Shown: positions 54,114 through 62,205 of the stretch, one piece after another
Position numbering within the stretch: the first letter of the stretch is position 1
Layout of the letters: every line of letters begins with the position of its first letter
Source of the DNA: Cohnella sp. CFH 77786
GTDB taxonomy: Bacteria > Bacillota > Bacilli > Paenibacillales > Paenibacillaceae
Length of the DNA stretch: 64,000 bases
Assembly: GCF_019400745.1 (NCBI RefSeq)
Contig: NZ_WJIB01000010.1
Span: 224,033 to 288,032, forward strand
Direction of reading: 5' to 3'
Position numbers and translations under genes: made by a program
Notes under the pieces: model-generated
Told to the model about the DNA's origin: nothing
Databases searched by the model: none
The model's input: the letters and a program-made list of their open reading frames with translations, nothing else

Positions 54114-54129
54114 ATTCGTTTGTTCCCGA

Positions 54130-56574
54130 TCATTGCGGTTCGATCCAGGCGACTTCCGGGACCGAATGTTTGATGGTTGCGATCCAATCCGATTCGTTCG
54201 TCAGATACAGGTGCGGACCGATTCGCTTGAAACCTTGGATCGCCTGATTGCAGAAGCTCGTGGCGTACACGATGACCAAATGGCCTTCGTCCAGCAAAGT
54301 ACGCACAAGCTTCTTCCAATGCGCCGGCGACTCCGTCCAATCCGGCTTCCCCGCGACGATGCTGCACCGTAACCCGGAGGCGCGTACGATTTCGGCGGCT
54401 TCCCGTCCGTTCGACGCCGTGTCGAAGATGTTTTCCGGCCATGGGTAAGGTTTCCACGACCTGTTCCACTTCTTCTCGAAATGCGATTTGTTGCGGTTGA
54501 ATATCTGCTGCCATTGCTCCTGGTTCATGCTCTTGAAGGTGGCGCTCCCATGGTGGTACACGAAGGCGTCTTCCGCGATGACAAGGCGATAGCCTTCCCG
54601 GGCGATTCTCTCGCAGTAATCGTCATCCTCGAACATGCCCACGGTGAATCTGCTGTCCAGATCCCCGATCCGGTCGAACACTTCTCTCCTCATCGCTACG
54701 CAGAAGAAAGCGAGCCGGTCGGTATCCCTCAGGCTTCCCTTGTTCACAGCATAGAAAAGATCCAGCCATTTCTCGTTCCATGCTTGCGTATCTCCCGAAG
54801 CGAAGAAATCCAGCTTCTGTTCGTTGCCTATCTGATTGGACATGGGACCGACAATGCCAATCTCCTCCTGTTCGCGCAAAGGCCGAATGAGTCGGTCGAG
54901 CCACCCCTGGGGCACGAGCGTATCATTGTTCAGTAAGACCAAGTATTCGCCAGTGGCGAGTTGGCATCCGATGTTGACGGCCCCTGCATAACCTCGGTTG
55001 GTTGTAAGCGATACGACCTGGACCGCAGGATGTTGGAGGGTCGCCAGAGCCTGCCTTGTACCGTCCGTGGATGCGTTATCTACGACAATAATCTCGACAT
55101 GATGTTGTCCGGAAGAGTTCAACAGGCTTTTCAGGCAGCCTTCCGTCAAACTCCATTGATTGAATACGGGGATCACGACGCTGACTTTCGGATAGAGGAC
55201 CGCGCTTACGATCGCTTTCAACTCCGCGTAGCGTTCGTCCCAGGTGTTCGAGGCAGCAAATTCTTGCCGCAAGCGCGCCTCCTTGCCGGATTCATGCAGC
55301 CCCTTCAGAATGGCGGACTCGAACTCCCGAACGCCCTCCGCCAAGTAGATGTGACTGGAAAGGGCCTCGAGTTCGGGCAGCTTCGTCGAGACGACCGGCT
55401 TCCCCGAGCAGAGATATTCGTACGCTTTGACCGGATTGGTCGCGGTCGTGAGCGTGTTTTGCTTGAACGGGATGAGGCATACATCGAAGGCGTAGAGGTA
55501 TTTCGGCAAGTCCGAGTACGGCTTCTCTCCGAGAAGCAGGATATTGGACCGTGAGTCGAAGGCTTCTACCAATTCTCTGTAGTAATGTCCCACCAACACG
55601 AACTGCCAATCCGGATTCCGTTCGGCCAGTTGATTGATGAGGTTCCCGTCGAACCAATTCGAGATCGCGCCGTAGAAGCCGATAATCGGTTTTTGCAGCA
55701 AGGCCAGTTCAGGGGCCAAGGTATCCGGAGCCTTGGAGAAAAACGAATATTCGCATGCGTTTGGCAAGTAAAACACATTCTCGTTTTGCTTCTTCCTGTT
55801 GTGCATCAAAACCCGTGAGGTTACGGTTACGGCATCGGCCTTTTCCGCGAGTTCATCCTCTAATTCAAGTATCTTGGGGCTAACGCCCCCAAACCCCGAT
55901 AGATCGTCCATGCAGTCGTACAGAATTTTGTTGCTGGTCCGGTCGAAATGCTGAACCAGCTGGTACCAGTAAGGTAAATCGATGACGGATAAGGTTTGGC
56001 GAATGTTGAAGTAACTTTTCAGCGCCTGTATCGACCACAGCATATACTGATAGTCCAATGGGTGAGAGATGACGGAATGATAGGGATCGACAGGCTTATG
56101 GGAGCAGAGTGTGACCGACCATATATGATTGCCGAGCGGATTCACTTCCATGGCACTGGCGATGTCGCTGAAGGTGGCGTCTTCCTGCTTGATCGTCTTC
56201 GTCTGCATGGTGAAATAAAAAACGCGGTGGCCATCCTCAGCCCACTTCGTAGACAGATGTTGCGGCCTTTGCCAGCGATAATGCCAATCGATGATGGGAA
56301 AACGGAACACGTCGTACTTGAGGTCTTCCGAAGAGGGGATGTCCGGCCACTGTTGGGGAATAGAAAATGGGACGGAATCGGGACGAGCGGCTTCCTTTCT
56401 CGCGAGATCATGCGACCGTCGGCCTTTCCTTCGCGACCTCTTTCGTTTGGATTCCAGCCAAACGGAAATGGTGCGCAAGAGCCGTCTTTTTCTGCGTTTC
56501 GAAACGTTGGATTGGGGCTTCCATTTACGCAAGGTTGAGTGGATCTCGTTCAGCGCCGTATGGGTATTGGACAC
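54130..56574 (-). CDS. Two-domain glycosyltransferase (GT4-like plus GT2)
   Basis: About 814 residues from a GTG at 56574 preceded by GAGGTGATAAGG. The frame extends to 56730, but the extra N-terminus looks non-coding. The first 90 residues are basic (RKRRLLRTISVWLESKRK). A GT-B domain follows: HYRWQRPQHLSTKWAEDGHR at the start, PIIGFYGAISNWFDGNLINQ in the middle, and LTTATNPVKAYEYLCSGKPV as the donor-site loop. A GT2 domain follows (VSVVIPVFNQWSLTEGCLKS, VEIIVVDNASTDGT, EYLVLLNNDTLVPQG with its NDT metal motif). It probably adds two sugars in sequence to a surface glycan or glycoprotein. It lies in the glycosylation cluster with DUF1796 and a methyltransferase. Confidence 0.88.
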   Translation of the reverse strand: MSNTHTALNEIHSTLRKWKPQSNVSKRRKRRLLRTISVWLESKRKRSRRKGRRSHDLARKEAARPDSVPFSIPQQWPDIPSSEDLKYDVFRFPIIDWHYRWQRPQHLSTKWAEDGHRVFYFTMQTKTIKQEDATFSDIASAMEVNPLGNHIWSVTLCSHKPVDPYHSVISHPLDYQYMLWSIQALKSYFNIRQTLSVIDLPYWYQLVQHFDRTSNKILYDCMDDLSGFGGVSPKILELEDELAEKADAVTVTSRVLMHNRKKQNENVFYLPNACEYSFFSKAPDTLAPELALLQKPIIGFYGAISNWFDGNLINQLAERNPDWQFVLVGHYYRELVEAFDSRSNILLLGEKPYSDLPKYLYAFDVCLIPFKQNTLTTATNPVKAYEYLCSGKPVVSTKLPELEALSSHIYLAEGVREFESAILKGLHESGKEARLRQEFAASNTWDERYAELKAIVSAVLYPKVSVVIPVFNQWSLTEGCLKSLLNSSGQHHVEIIVVDNASTDGTRQALATLQHPAVQVVSLTTNRGYAGAVNIGCQLATGEYLVLLNNDTLVPQGWLDRLIRPLREQEEIGIVGPMSNQIGNEQKLDFFASGDTQAWNEKWLDLFYAVNKGSLRDTDRLAFFCVAMRREVFDRIGDLDSRFTVGMFEDDDYCERIAREGYRLVIAEDAFVYHHGSATFKSMNQEQWQQIFNRNKSHFEKKWNRSWKPYPWPENIFDTASNGREAAEIVRASGLRCSIVAGKPDWTESPAHWKKLVRTLLDEGHLVIVYATSFCNQAIQGFKRIGPHLYLTNESDWIATIKHSVPEVAWIEPQ

Positions 56575-56871
56575 AATCCTTATCACCTCGCCATGCTTTA
56601 TCGTGTACTTGCTCTTTCCCCATGTTATTAGTGGCGATAATGAATTGCATGGACGAAGGCGGAACATGCCAAGTAAAAACGACTTCGTCGTCCTCAAGGA
56701 ACAGAGAATGTCGTTTTTATCGAAGATCATTTAGAAAGGAAAAGACGTGAATCTTGATTCTGAATGATCAACAAAAGAACACCCAGCAGGTGCTCCAAAG
56801 AGAAGTCGATTCACCATTTTTTCCCCAAGTCAGTATGATGGTCGTAACGTATTCGAAGGGGCTGGCGATTC

Positions 56872-57858
56872 ATGGATCCTCAAGAAATGATGAAGAACAT
56901 CGAAAACATGAATGATGAACAAAAAGAGGAGTTTTTGGGAAGCTTCTTTCAATGGTTATCCCAAAATTACATCAACAGAAACCCGGCTGTTTATCATCCC
57001 GATAACAAGCTGATGGAAATGGCGCAAAATAAGGGCTTGTTTCTGCTGCCTACGCATTTTTATGCTCCCGTTCCTACCAAGATAGAAATCCAGAAATACA
57101 ACGCGAAAAATGGAGCGGAAGGAATCGATTGGAATGATGCTGTTCAGATCGATTTCATGGAGAGAAGCCGGGAGTCCCAGCGGGACTTGATGGATACACC
57201 GGTGCAGAGAAGAAACAATGTCGAGTATTATTGGGATAACGAAGCGTTCTCCCATACGGACGCAGCCTTTTATTATTCGCTGATCCGGTTGCTCAAGCCG
57301 AAGCAAGTATTGGAAATCGGTGCGGGAAATTCTACGAAAATGGCCGTCAAAGCGTTGCAGGCGTTGGGAAAGCGCAACCTCGGGGATACTTTAACCGTGA
57401 TCGAGCCGTATCCTTCGAAGGATTTGGCAACGATGTCGGACCAGTTCGATTTACAAATCCGGAAGCAAACCTTACAGGACACAGACTTGGAGACGTTCCA
57501 AAAACTTCAGGCCGGCGATATCTTGTTTTTTGATGGTACGCACGTATCGAAATATGGATCCGATGTTAATCATTTCTTTTTTCAAATACTGCCGGCACTC
57601 AACAGCGGCGTATACGTTCATGTACATGATATTTTTCTTCCCGAAGAGATGCCGAAGGATTGGGTTAACGATTTGAATTTGTTCTGGAACGAGCAATATG
57701 TGCTGCATGCTTTCTTGATGTATAACGATCAATTTGAAATCGTATTTTCATCGAAATACGCTTTCATGAAACACAGGACACTGCTGGATGACGTGTTTCG
57801 GGCGCCGCTTGCATACCGTGGCAACGGCGGCGGAAGCTTATGGATGAGAAAAAAATGA
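56872..57858 (+). CDS. Class I SAM-dependent methyltransferase
   Basis: A 328-residue protein. AAGGGGCTGG precedes the ATG. The SAM-binding motif is PKQVLEIGAGNSTKMAVKAL (about residues 143-162), with VIEPYPSKDL as the acidic strand and ILFFDGTHVSKYGSDVNHFF as the catalytic-side loop of Methyltransf_24 proteins. The family often methylates sugars or O-antigen components, in keeping with the neighbouring glycosyltransferases. The C-terminus (GNGGGSLWMRKK) looks complete, yet the stop codon TGA is the first three bases of an IS200/IS605-type end. It is transcribed away from the large GT gene. Confidence 0.88.
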   Translation: MDPQEMMKNIENMNDEQKEEFLGSFFQWLSQNYINRNPAVYHPDNKLMEMAQNKGLFLLPTHFYAPVPTKIEIQKYNAKNGAEGIDWNDAVQIDFMERSRESQRDLMDTPVQRRNNVEYYWDNEAFSHTDAAFYYSLIRLLKPKQVLEIGAGNSTKMAVKALQALGKRNLGDTLTVIEPYPSKDLATMSDQFDLQIRKQTLQDTDLETFQKLQAGDILFFDGTHVSKYGSDVNHFFFQILPALNSGVYVHVHDIFLPEEMPKDWVNDLNLFWNEQYVLHAFLMYNDQFEIVFSSKYAFMKHRTLLDDVFRAPLAYRGNGGGSLWMRKK

Positions 57859-57960
57859 CACTCCACACGGCTAAAGCCGTGGGATTCTTGGCTAGTTGGT
57901 GCGTCCGCAGTCCGTTTCCGGTTTGGACAACTGCCAAGTTTGGGGCTGTGCCCCGTTACC
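57856..57960 (-). mobile_element. IS200/IS605-family right-end remnant (omega-RNA-like 3' end)
   Basis: About 105 bases with the hallmarks of an IS605/IS1341-type right end. On the reverse strand it reads GGGGCACAGCCCC, AACTTGGCAGTTGTCC, CGGAAACGGACTGCGG and finally CCCACGGCTTTAGCCGTG, a subterminal hairpin, followed by TGGAGTGTCA at the end. In intact elements this region is the tail of the TnpB guide RNA. No tnpA or tnpB remains. Its outer end supplies the stop codon of the methyltransferase gene. Family recognition is from known consensus text, not a search. Confidence 0.65.
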
Positions 57961-58016
57961 TCCAAAGCATCCGCTTGATCATATACCAGCACCGCTACTT
58001 TTTTCGCTGTTCCCAT
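57961..58016 (-). pseudogene. 5' stub of a DJ-1/PfpI family gene
   Basis: The reverse strand starts at an ATG at 58016 and reads MGTAKKVAVLVYDQADALE, the first strand and loop of DJ-1/PfpI proteins, then passes into the IS-like remnant. The rest of the gene is absent. It lies next to an HxlR-type regulator gene, a common pairing, so a former operon was probably cut by the element. Confidence 0.65.
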
Positions 58017-58041
58017 TCCAATACTCTCCTCGAAAAATAGA

Positions 58042-58074
58042 AAAGCATTTGGTTACAAATCAACCAAATGCTTT
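58042..58074 (-). terminator. Terminator downstream of the HxlR gene
   Basis: AAAGCATTTGGTT and AACCAAATGCTTT form a perfect 13-bp stem. On the reverse strand it is followed by TCTATTTTT. The DJ-1 stub lies beyond it. Confidence 0.8.
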
Positions 58075-58205
58075 GCCCAGGCGAACGGCTTATTTGACGG
58101 ATGCGCTCCCCCGAAATATTCGAACTCGAACACAGCAACAATTGAAAATGCATATGAGAGGTTGTGGAAAGATAAGGGTTTACTCATTATCTCGCTCTTA
58201 CTGCT

Positions 58206-58562
58206 CTAACCGCTCGCCTCTTCCTCGTCCATCTTGCCCATGTGGCTCATATATTCGACGCCCCATTCGACGAACTGCCCCAGACAGGGAATTAACTTCA
58301 AGCCAATCGGGGTGAGAGAATACTCCACCTTCGGCGGCACTTCACGGTACACCTCGCGGTGGATCAAGCCGTCATTCTCCAGATCGCGGAGTGTGTTCGT
58401 AATCATCGATTGGGTGACGTGAGGAAGCGCCCGATGAATTTCGCTGAACCGTTTTGCTCCGTCATGCAGCTGCCACAAAATATAAACCTTCCACTTTCCT
58501 CCGATCAGGCTTTGAACCGTAAATACCGGACACTTCATAAATTTCTCTTCGTACTTGGCCAT
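58206..58562 (-). CDS. HxlR family winged-helix transcriptional regulator
   Basis: A 118-residue regulator. The ATG at 58562 follows TTGGAG by about 9 bases. It has the family opening CPVFTVQSLIGGKWKVYILW, the recognition region FSEIHRALPHVTQSMITNTL and the wing DGLIHREVYREVPPKVEYSL. The conserved CPV cysteine (about residue 11) is the redox- or electrophile-sensing residue in relatives such as YodB and HypR. It is divergent from the copper-amine-oxidase/SnoaL-like gene and probably controls itself, possibly that gene, and formerly a DJ-1 gene. Confidence 0.9.
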   Translation of the reverse strand: MAKYEEKFMKCPVFTVQSLIGGKWKVYILWQLHDGAKRFSEIHRALPHVTQSMITNTLRDLENDGLIHREVYREVPPKVEYSLTPIGLKLIPCLGQFVEWGVEYMSHMGKMDEEEASG

Positions 58563-58576
58563 TTGTAACACTCCAA

Positions 58577-58596
58577 TACTATCTTTTTTGATACTA
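58577..58596. promoter_or_regulatory. Candidate HxlR operator
   Basis: TACTATC and GATACTA flank TTTTTT, an inverted repeat with 6 of 7 positions paired, 14 bases upstream of the HxlR start codon. YodB/CatR-type members bind similar TACT/AGTA palindromes, so autoregulation is likely. Confidence 0.5.
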
Positions 58597-58735
58597 CCTA
58601 CAAAAAATAATAGTACTTGTTGTAAATATAGGTATTTATTATTCTCTTATTGTAACAAGACAGCAGGAAGGAGTGAACCCGTAAAACGGCAATCCGGATT
58701 ACTTGGACACCCAGTCGCTTTTTTTTACACTTAGA

Positions 58736-58754
58736 TGTAACTAAATTTGTTACA
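58736..58754. promoter_or_regulatory. Inverted repeat upstream of the exported SnoaL-like protein
   Basis: TGTAAC and GTTACA flank 7 bases. Related GTAACAAG or CTTGTTG text recurs near 58617 and 58657 in the same intergenic gap, so one regulator may bind several sites across the divergent promoters. Confidence 0.4.
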
Positions 58755-58788
58755 AGTATGCTTATGATAAATTAGGGGAGGTAATAGG

Positions 58789-59994
58789 ATGAAAAAACAA
58801 GTCGCTTCTATGATTCTGGTCGGTTTATTGTCAGTGTCCGCTTCGCTGCCCGTGATTGCAGCAGCGGATGCAAAGAAGGATAACGGGATTAGAATCGTCA
58901 TTAACGGGGTGGAGGAAGCTTACGCAGATGCCCCAATCGTGAAAAAGAACCAAGTATTCCTACCTCTCAGAGCCGTTGCGGCGGATCTCGGAGCAGCAGA
59001 TATCGTCTGGAGCTCGCCGGAAAGAAGCGTTACGCTGCAAAAAGGCGATACGAAAATATATATTCGCATAGGCAGAACGGAGGCAAATATCGGCGGCAAG
59101 GCCGTACAGTTGTCCGTTGCGCCGTTCGTTTCCAAGAGCGGGATAACCTATGTCCCCGCGGATTTTATCGGGCAGGCGTTAGGCCAACGGGTAACATGGA
59201 ATGCATCTTCTAAAGCTGTGTCAATTGAAACAAGCAATAAAGATAAAGTGGTAGAGGTATTAAAAGGCCTTGAGACCGGAGACCCTGCCGCAGCTTTGAA
59301 ATGGATCAGCGCCGACAAATACATTCAGCACAATCTTGCTTTTGCAGACGGAAGAGAGACTTTGGTCGGTGCAATCAGGCAGTTGAAAGGAGCGGGCGTG
59401 ACCTATGATGTCCAGCGGGTTATTGAAGACGGCGACTACGTAGCCGTTCATTCGCTTGTGAACCTGTTCGGTTCGAAATTCGCCGTATTCGATATCTACC
59501 GGTTCGAGAACGGGAAAATCGTAGAGCACTGGGATAACTTGCAGGAGCTCGCCGAGCCGAATCCGAGTGGGCATACGATGGTAGATGGAACGACGGAGAT
59601 TACGGATTTGGACAAAACGGAAGAAAACAAGGAAATTGTCAAGAAATTTGTAAATGATGTATTTATGGGCGGCAATATTGCGGTGATGCCCACTTATATC
59701 GACGGAGAAACGTATACGCAGCATAACCCGATGTTTGGGGATGGTTTGTCGACAGTGATGAAGGCGTTTGAGGGAATGGCCGAACAAGGCGTTAAGGTGA
59801 GCTTCGATAAGATCCATATGGTCATCGGCGAAGGCGATTTCGTACTGGTCGTAAGCGAAGCGACATTTAACGGCATCCATAATGCCATCTATGATATGTT
59901 TCGGGTGAAAAATGGCAAGCTCGTCGAGCACTGGGATGTCATTGAGACGATTCCGCCGAAGGATCAATGGAAAAATACGAACGGGAAATTTTAA
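58789..59994 (+). CDS. Exported protein: copper-amine-oxidase-N-like domain plus two SnoaL-like domains
   Basis: A 401-residue secreted protein with GGGGAGG eight bases before the ATG. The signal peptide is residues 1-25 (cut near VIAAA). Residues about 33-150 form a copper amine oxidase N-terminal-like wall domain (GIRIVINGVEEAYADAP, VFLPLRAVAADLGA, GITYVPADFIGQALGQ). Two SnoaL-like (NTF2-fold) domains follow, about 155-262 and 283-395, each with a core like DGRETLVGAIRQLKG and a closing FDIYRFENGKIVEHWD or YDMFRVKNGKLVEHWD. SnoaL folds bind small hydrophobic ligands or act as cyclases; two in a wall protein is unusual. Function unknown. Confidence 0.82.
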   Translation: MKKQVASMILVGLLSVSASLPVIAAADAKKDNGIRIVINGVEEAYADAPIVKKNQVFLPLRAVAADLGAADIVWSSPERSVTLQKGDTKIYIRIGRTEANIGGKAVQLSVAPFVSKSGITYVPADFIGQALGQRVTWNASSKAVSIETSNKDKVVEVLKGLETGDPAAALKWISADKYIQHNLAFADGRETLVGAIRQLKGAGVTYDVQRVIEDGDYVAVHSLVNLFGSKFAVFDIYRFENGKIVEHWDNLQELAEPNPSGHTMVDGTTEITDLDKTEENKEIVKKFVNDVFMGGNIAVMPTYIDGETYTQHNPMFGDGLSTVMKAFEGMAEQGVKVSFDKIHMVIGEGDFVLVVSEATFNGIHNAIYDMFRVKNGKLVEHWDVIETIPPKDQWKNTNGKF

Positions 59995-60046
59995 CCGAAG
60001 GAAGGTTATACTTGCTGGGGGCGACCCTCCAACCCCGCGCTCCACG

Positions 60047-60080
60047 CAAGAAAGCCGACCTCATGCGGTCGGCTTTCTTG
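60047..60080. terminator. Terminator of tmRNA and of the SnoaL-like gene
   Basis: CAAGAAAGCCGACC pairs with GGTCGGCTTTCTTG around TCATGC. It lies directly after the tmRNA 3' end on one strand and 53 bases after the convergent gene on the other. Confidence 0.88.
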
Positions 60081-60083
60081 ATT

Positions 60084-60446
60084 TGGTGGAGGCGAGGGGA
60101 GTCGAACCCCTGTCCGAAGACAACGCCACATAGGCTTCTACGGGTGTAGTCCCAGTTTTGATGTCACCCGAGCAACGCCCCGGAACCGGCTTCGCGTTGG
60201 GTCAGCCTGATTATCTTCTTCAGCTAGCCCCAGGCGGAGACTAGACAGCGTATCCCACTAAAGTTGAGCCCTTATCCCGCCACATGGGCGATGGAGAGTA
60301 AGAGCCTGGTGACCGTTATTAGGCGGCCAGAGCCAGAGAAGGTTGCTTGTTGCCGTTTATAGGCTTTCCGCGTTGATGAAGCAGACGCAGCCCTACTACC
60401 CGCTACCCATGCTCGAACTGTCCCCGTCGAATCCATAAACGCCCCC
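60084..60446 (-). ncRNA. ssrA: Transfer-messenger RNA (tmRNA)
   Basis: A 363-base tmRNA that rescues stalled ribosomes together with SmpB. The 5' end GGGGGCG pairs with CGCCTCC before an encoded ACCA at 60084, giving the seven-pair tRNA-like acceptor. The T-arm GGGGTTCGACTCCCC is intact, and the 5' region ATGGATTCGACGGGGA is the conserved D-arm-like segment. The tag frame at 60354-60322 reads GNKQPSLALAA followed by TAATAA; the resume codon may be one or two codons earlier. The ALAA end is the usual protease signal. The order smpB-ssrA matches other Firmicutes. Confidence 0.95.
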
Positions 60447-60534
60447 GAAAAGGATTGATGCCGCCCACCAGCGGCTGCAATCGAAGGGCGCTGCCTATCC
60501 AGACGGCAGCTATGGAGCATGATGAACTAAAGAT

Positions 60535-60543
60535 ATTATACCA
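60535..60543 (-). promoter_or_regulatory. tmRNA promoter (extended -10)
   Basis: On the reverse strand TGGTATAAT is a perfect TGN-TATAAT extended -10 without a good -35. It lies about 90 bases upstream of the mature tmRNA 5' end, implying a precursor that is trimmed. Confidence 0.6.
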
Positions 60544-60595
60544 CACGGAGGGCTTGATATCCGCATGATTGTTGCTGGTAAGCCTGGCAAGACGC

Positions 60596-61081
60596 TTAAA
60601 AGCTGACTTTCTGCTTCTCCCTCAGGATCCGCTGGATGTCGCGCTGGGCGTCTTTCTTCGCGGCGTCGGCGCGTTTGTCGAACTGCTTTTTACCCTTTCC
60701 TAGGCCGATCAGAAGCTTGGCGTAGCCGTTGCGCGTGTAAATCTTGAGAGGAACGATCGTGTAGCCTTCCCGCTTGGTCTCGCCCAGAAGCTTATGAATC
60801 TGCTGGCGATGCAAGAGCAGCTTGCGCGCGCGAGTCGGATCGGTGTTATGACGGTTGCCTTCCTCGAACGGGCTGATGTGCATGTTGTGGATGAACATCT
60901 CTCCGTTGCGGATGGTCGCGAAGGCATCGCTGATATTGGCGCGGCCGCGGCGTAGAGATTTGATCTCCGTACCCGTCAGCACCATCCCGGCTTCATAGGT
61001 TTCTTCAATGAAGTAGTCGTGGGAGGCTTTCTTGTTTTGCGCCAACGGCTTGTCGAACTGGTCTTTGTTCTTGCTGCCCAC
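60596..61081 (-). CDS. smpB: SsrA-binding protein SmpB
   Basis: A 161-residue RNA-binding protein that carries tmRNA to stalled ribosomes. The start is a GTG at 61081 with AAGGTGAAGG upstream. Conserved segments include [58 protein letters not shown] and the basic C-terminal tail ([20 protein letters not shown]) that enters the mRNA channel. It lies 150 bases upstream of ssrA on the same strand. Confidence 0.97.
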   Translation of the reverse strand: MGSKNKDQFDKPLAQNKKASHDYFIEETYEAGMVLTGTEIKSLRRGRANISDAFATIRNGEMFIHNMHISPFEEGNRHNTDPTRARKLLLHRQQIHKLLGETKREGYTIVPLKIYTRNGYAKLLIGLGKGKKQFDKRADAAKKDAQRDIQRILREKQKVSF

Positions 61082-61141
61082 TTTCCTTCACCTTCCTTCT
61101 CTACGAATATAGCCGGAGATTTATTATAGCACGCCGTATCG

Positions 61142-62086
61142 TCAATCCGCCAGATTCAAACATTTGGCGATGAGCGCCATCCGGATGTACAGGCCGTTAT
61201 GCGCCTGGCGGAAATACGCCGCCCTGGGGTCCGCGTCCACTTCTTCGGCGATCTCGCCCGCGCGCGGAAGCGGATGGAGCACGATGGCGTCCTTGCGCAT
61301 GCGGTCCAGCAGCGCCAGGTCGATGATGTATTTGCCCGCGGCTTTCTCGTACTCCTCGACCGACGGAAAACGTTCCTTCTGGATGCGCGTCTGGTACACG
61401 ACGTCGACGGAGCCGGCGACCGCGTTCAGATCGTTCGTTTCCTGGTACCGGATGCCCATCTCGTCGAGATACTGCTTGACGTAACCCGGGATTTGCACGT
61501 TCTCGGGGGCAATGAAGTAGATCATGACATCTTGGTAATTGGCCAAAATGTAGCTGAGCGAGTGGACCGTCCGTCCATACGTGAGATCGCCAACCATCGC
61601 GATTTTGAGTCCGTCGATGCGGCCGAACTCCTTGTTGATCGTATAGGCATCGAGCAAAGCTTGGGTGGGATGCTCCCCCGCTCCGTCGCCCGCATTGATG
61701 ACCGGGATTCCGGCGACCTTCGCCGCCCGCTTGGCCGCGCCGATCTCCGTATGCCGCATGACGATGACGTCGCTGTAGCCCGTCACGATCCGGATCGTGT
61801 CCTCGAGCGTCTCTCCCTTGATCGCCGACGAAAACTGCGCGGCATTCTCCGTGCCGATGACGCTGCCGCCCAGCCGATGCATCGCCGATTCGAACGACAG
61901 CCGCGTACGCGTGCTGGCCTCGAAGAACAGCGTCGTCATGATTTTGCCGGACAGTCGTTTGTCGCCTCCCGCGGACACCACGCCTTCCATCTCCTGCGAA
62001 GCCGCGAACAGGCGTTCCAGCTCCGCACGGTCGAACTGCTTGGCACCCAGTACATGATACAGCTTGCGATCCCGATTCAAATCCAT
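61142..62086 (-). CDS. pyrB: Aspartate carbamoyltransferase catalytic chain
   Basis: A 314-residue enzyme that joins carbamoyl phosphate and aspartate, the first committed step of pyrimidine synthesis. The ATG at 62086 has GAGAGGG nine bases upstream; a GTG six bases earlier is less well placed. Carbamoyl-phosphate motif STRTRLSFE starts at Ser58. GDGAGEHPTQALLDAYTI and HPLPRAGEIAEEVD are also present. The N-terminal half resembles the E. coli-type chain more than the Bacillus pyr-operon enzyme. It stands outside any pyr operon, between smpB and the repeat array, so it may be a second, unregulated copy. No regulatory chain (pyrI) is adjacent. Confidence 0.92.
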   Translation of the reverse strand: MDLNRDRKLYHVLGAKQFDRAELERLFAASQEMEGVVSAGGDKRLSGKIMTTLFFEASTRTRLSFESAMHRLGGSVIGTENAAQFSSAIKGETLEDTIRIVTGYSDVIVMRHTEIGAAKRAAKVAGIPVINAGDGAGEHPTQALLDAYTINKEFGRIDGLKIAMVGDLTYGRTVHSLSYILANYQDVMIYFIAPENVQIPGYVKQYLDEMGIRYQETNDLNAVAGSVDVVYQTRIQKERFPSVEEYEKAAGKYIIDLALLDRMRKDAIVLHPLPRAGEIAEEVDADPRAAYFRQAHNGLYIRMALIAKCLNLAD

Positions 62087-62205
62087 GCTCACGCACCCTC
62101 TCCGACTCTTCCGTACACACTATTTTCTATCCTATAAGATACGGCCGGAATTGTAAAATGGCTTCTGCCGCTCGTCCTGTTATAAAGTGCTAACTTCGGA
62201 CCCAC

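Noticed and set aside
54109..54372. Short forward frames opposite the large glycosyltransferase gene
   Set aside because: No ribosome binding site and shadow-type composition; the reverse-strand protein has full GT motifs.
59260..60045. 261-codon reverse-strand frame
   Set aside because: It lies antisense to the exported SnoaL-like protein gene, whose domains are clear, and matches no family pattern.
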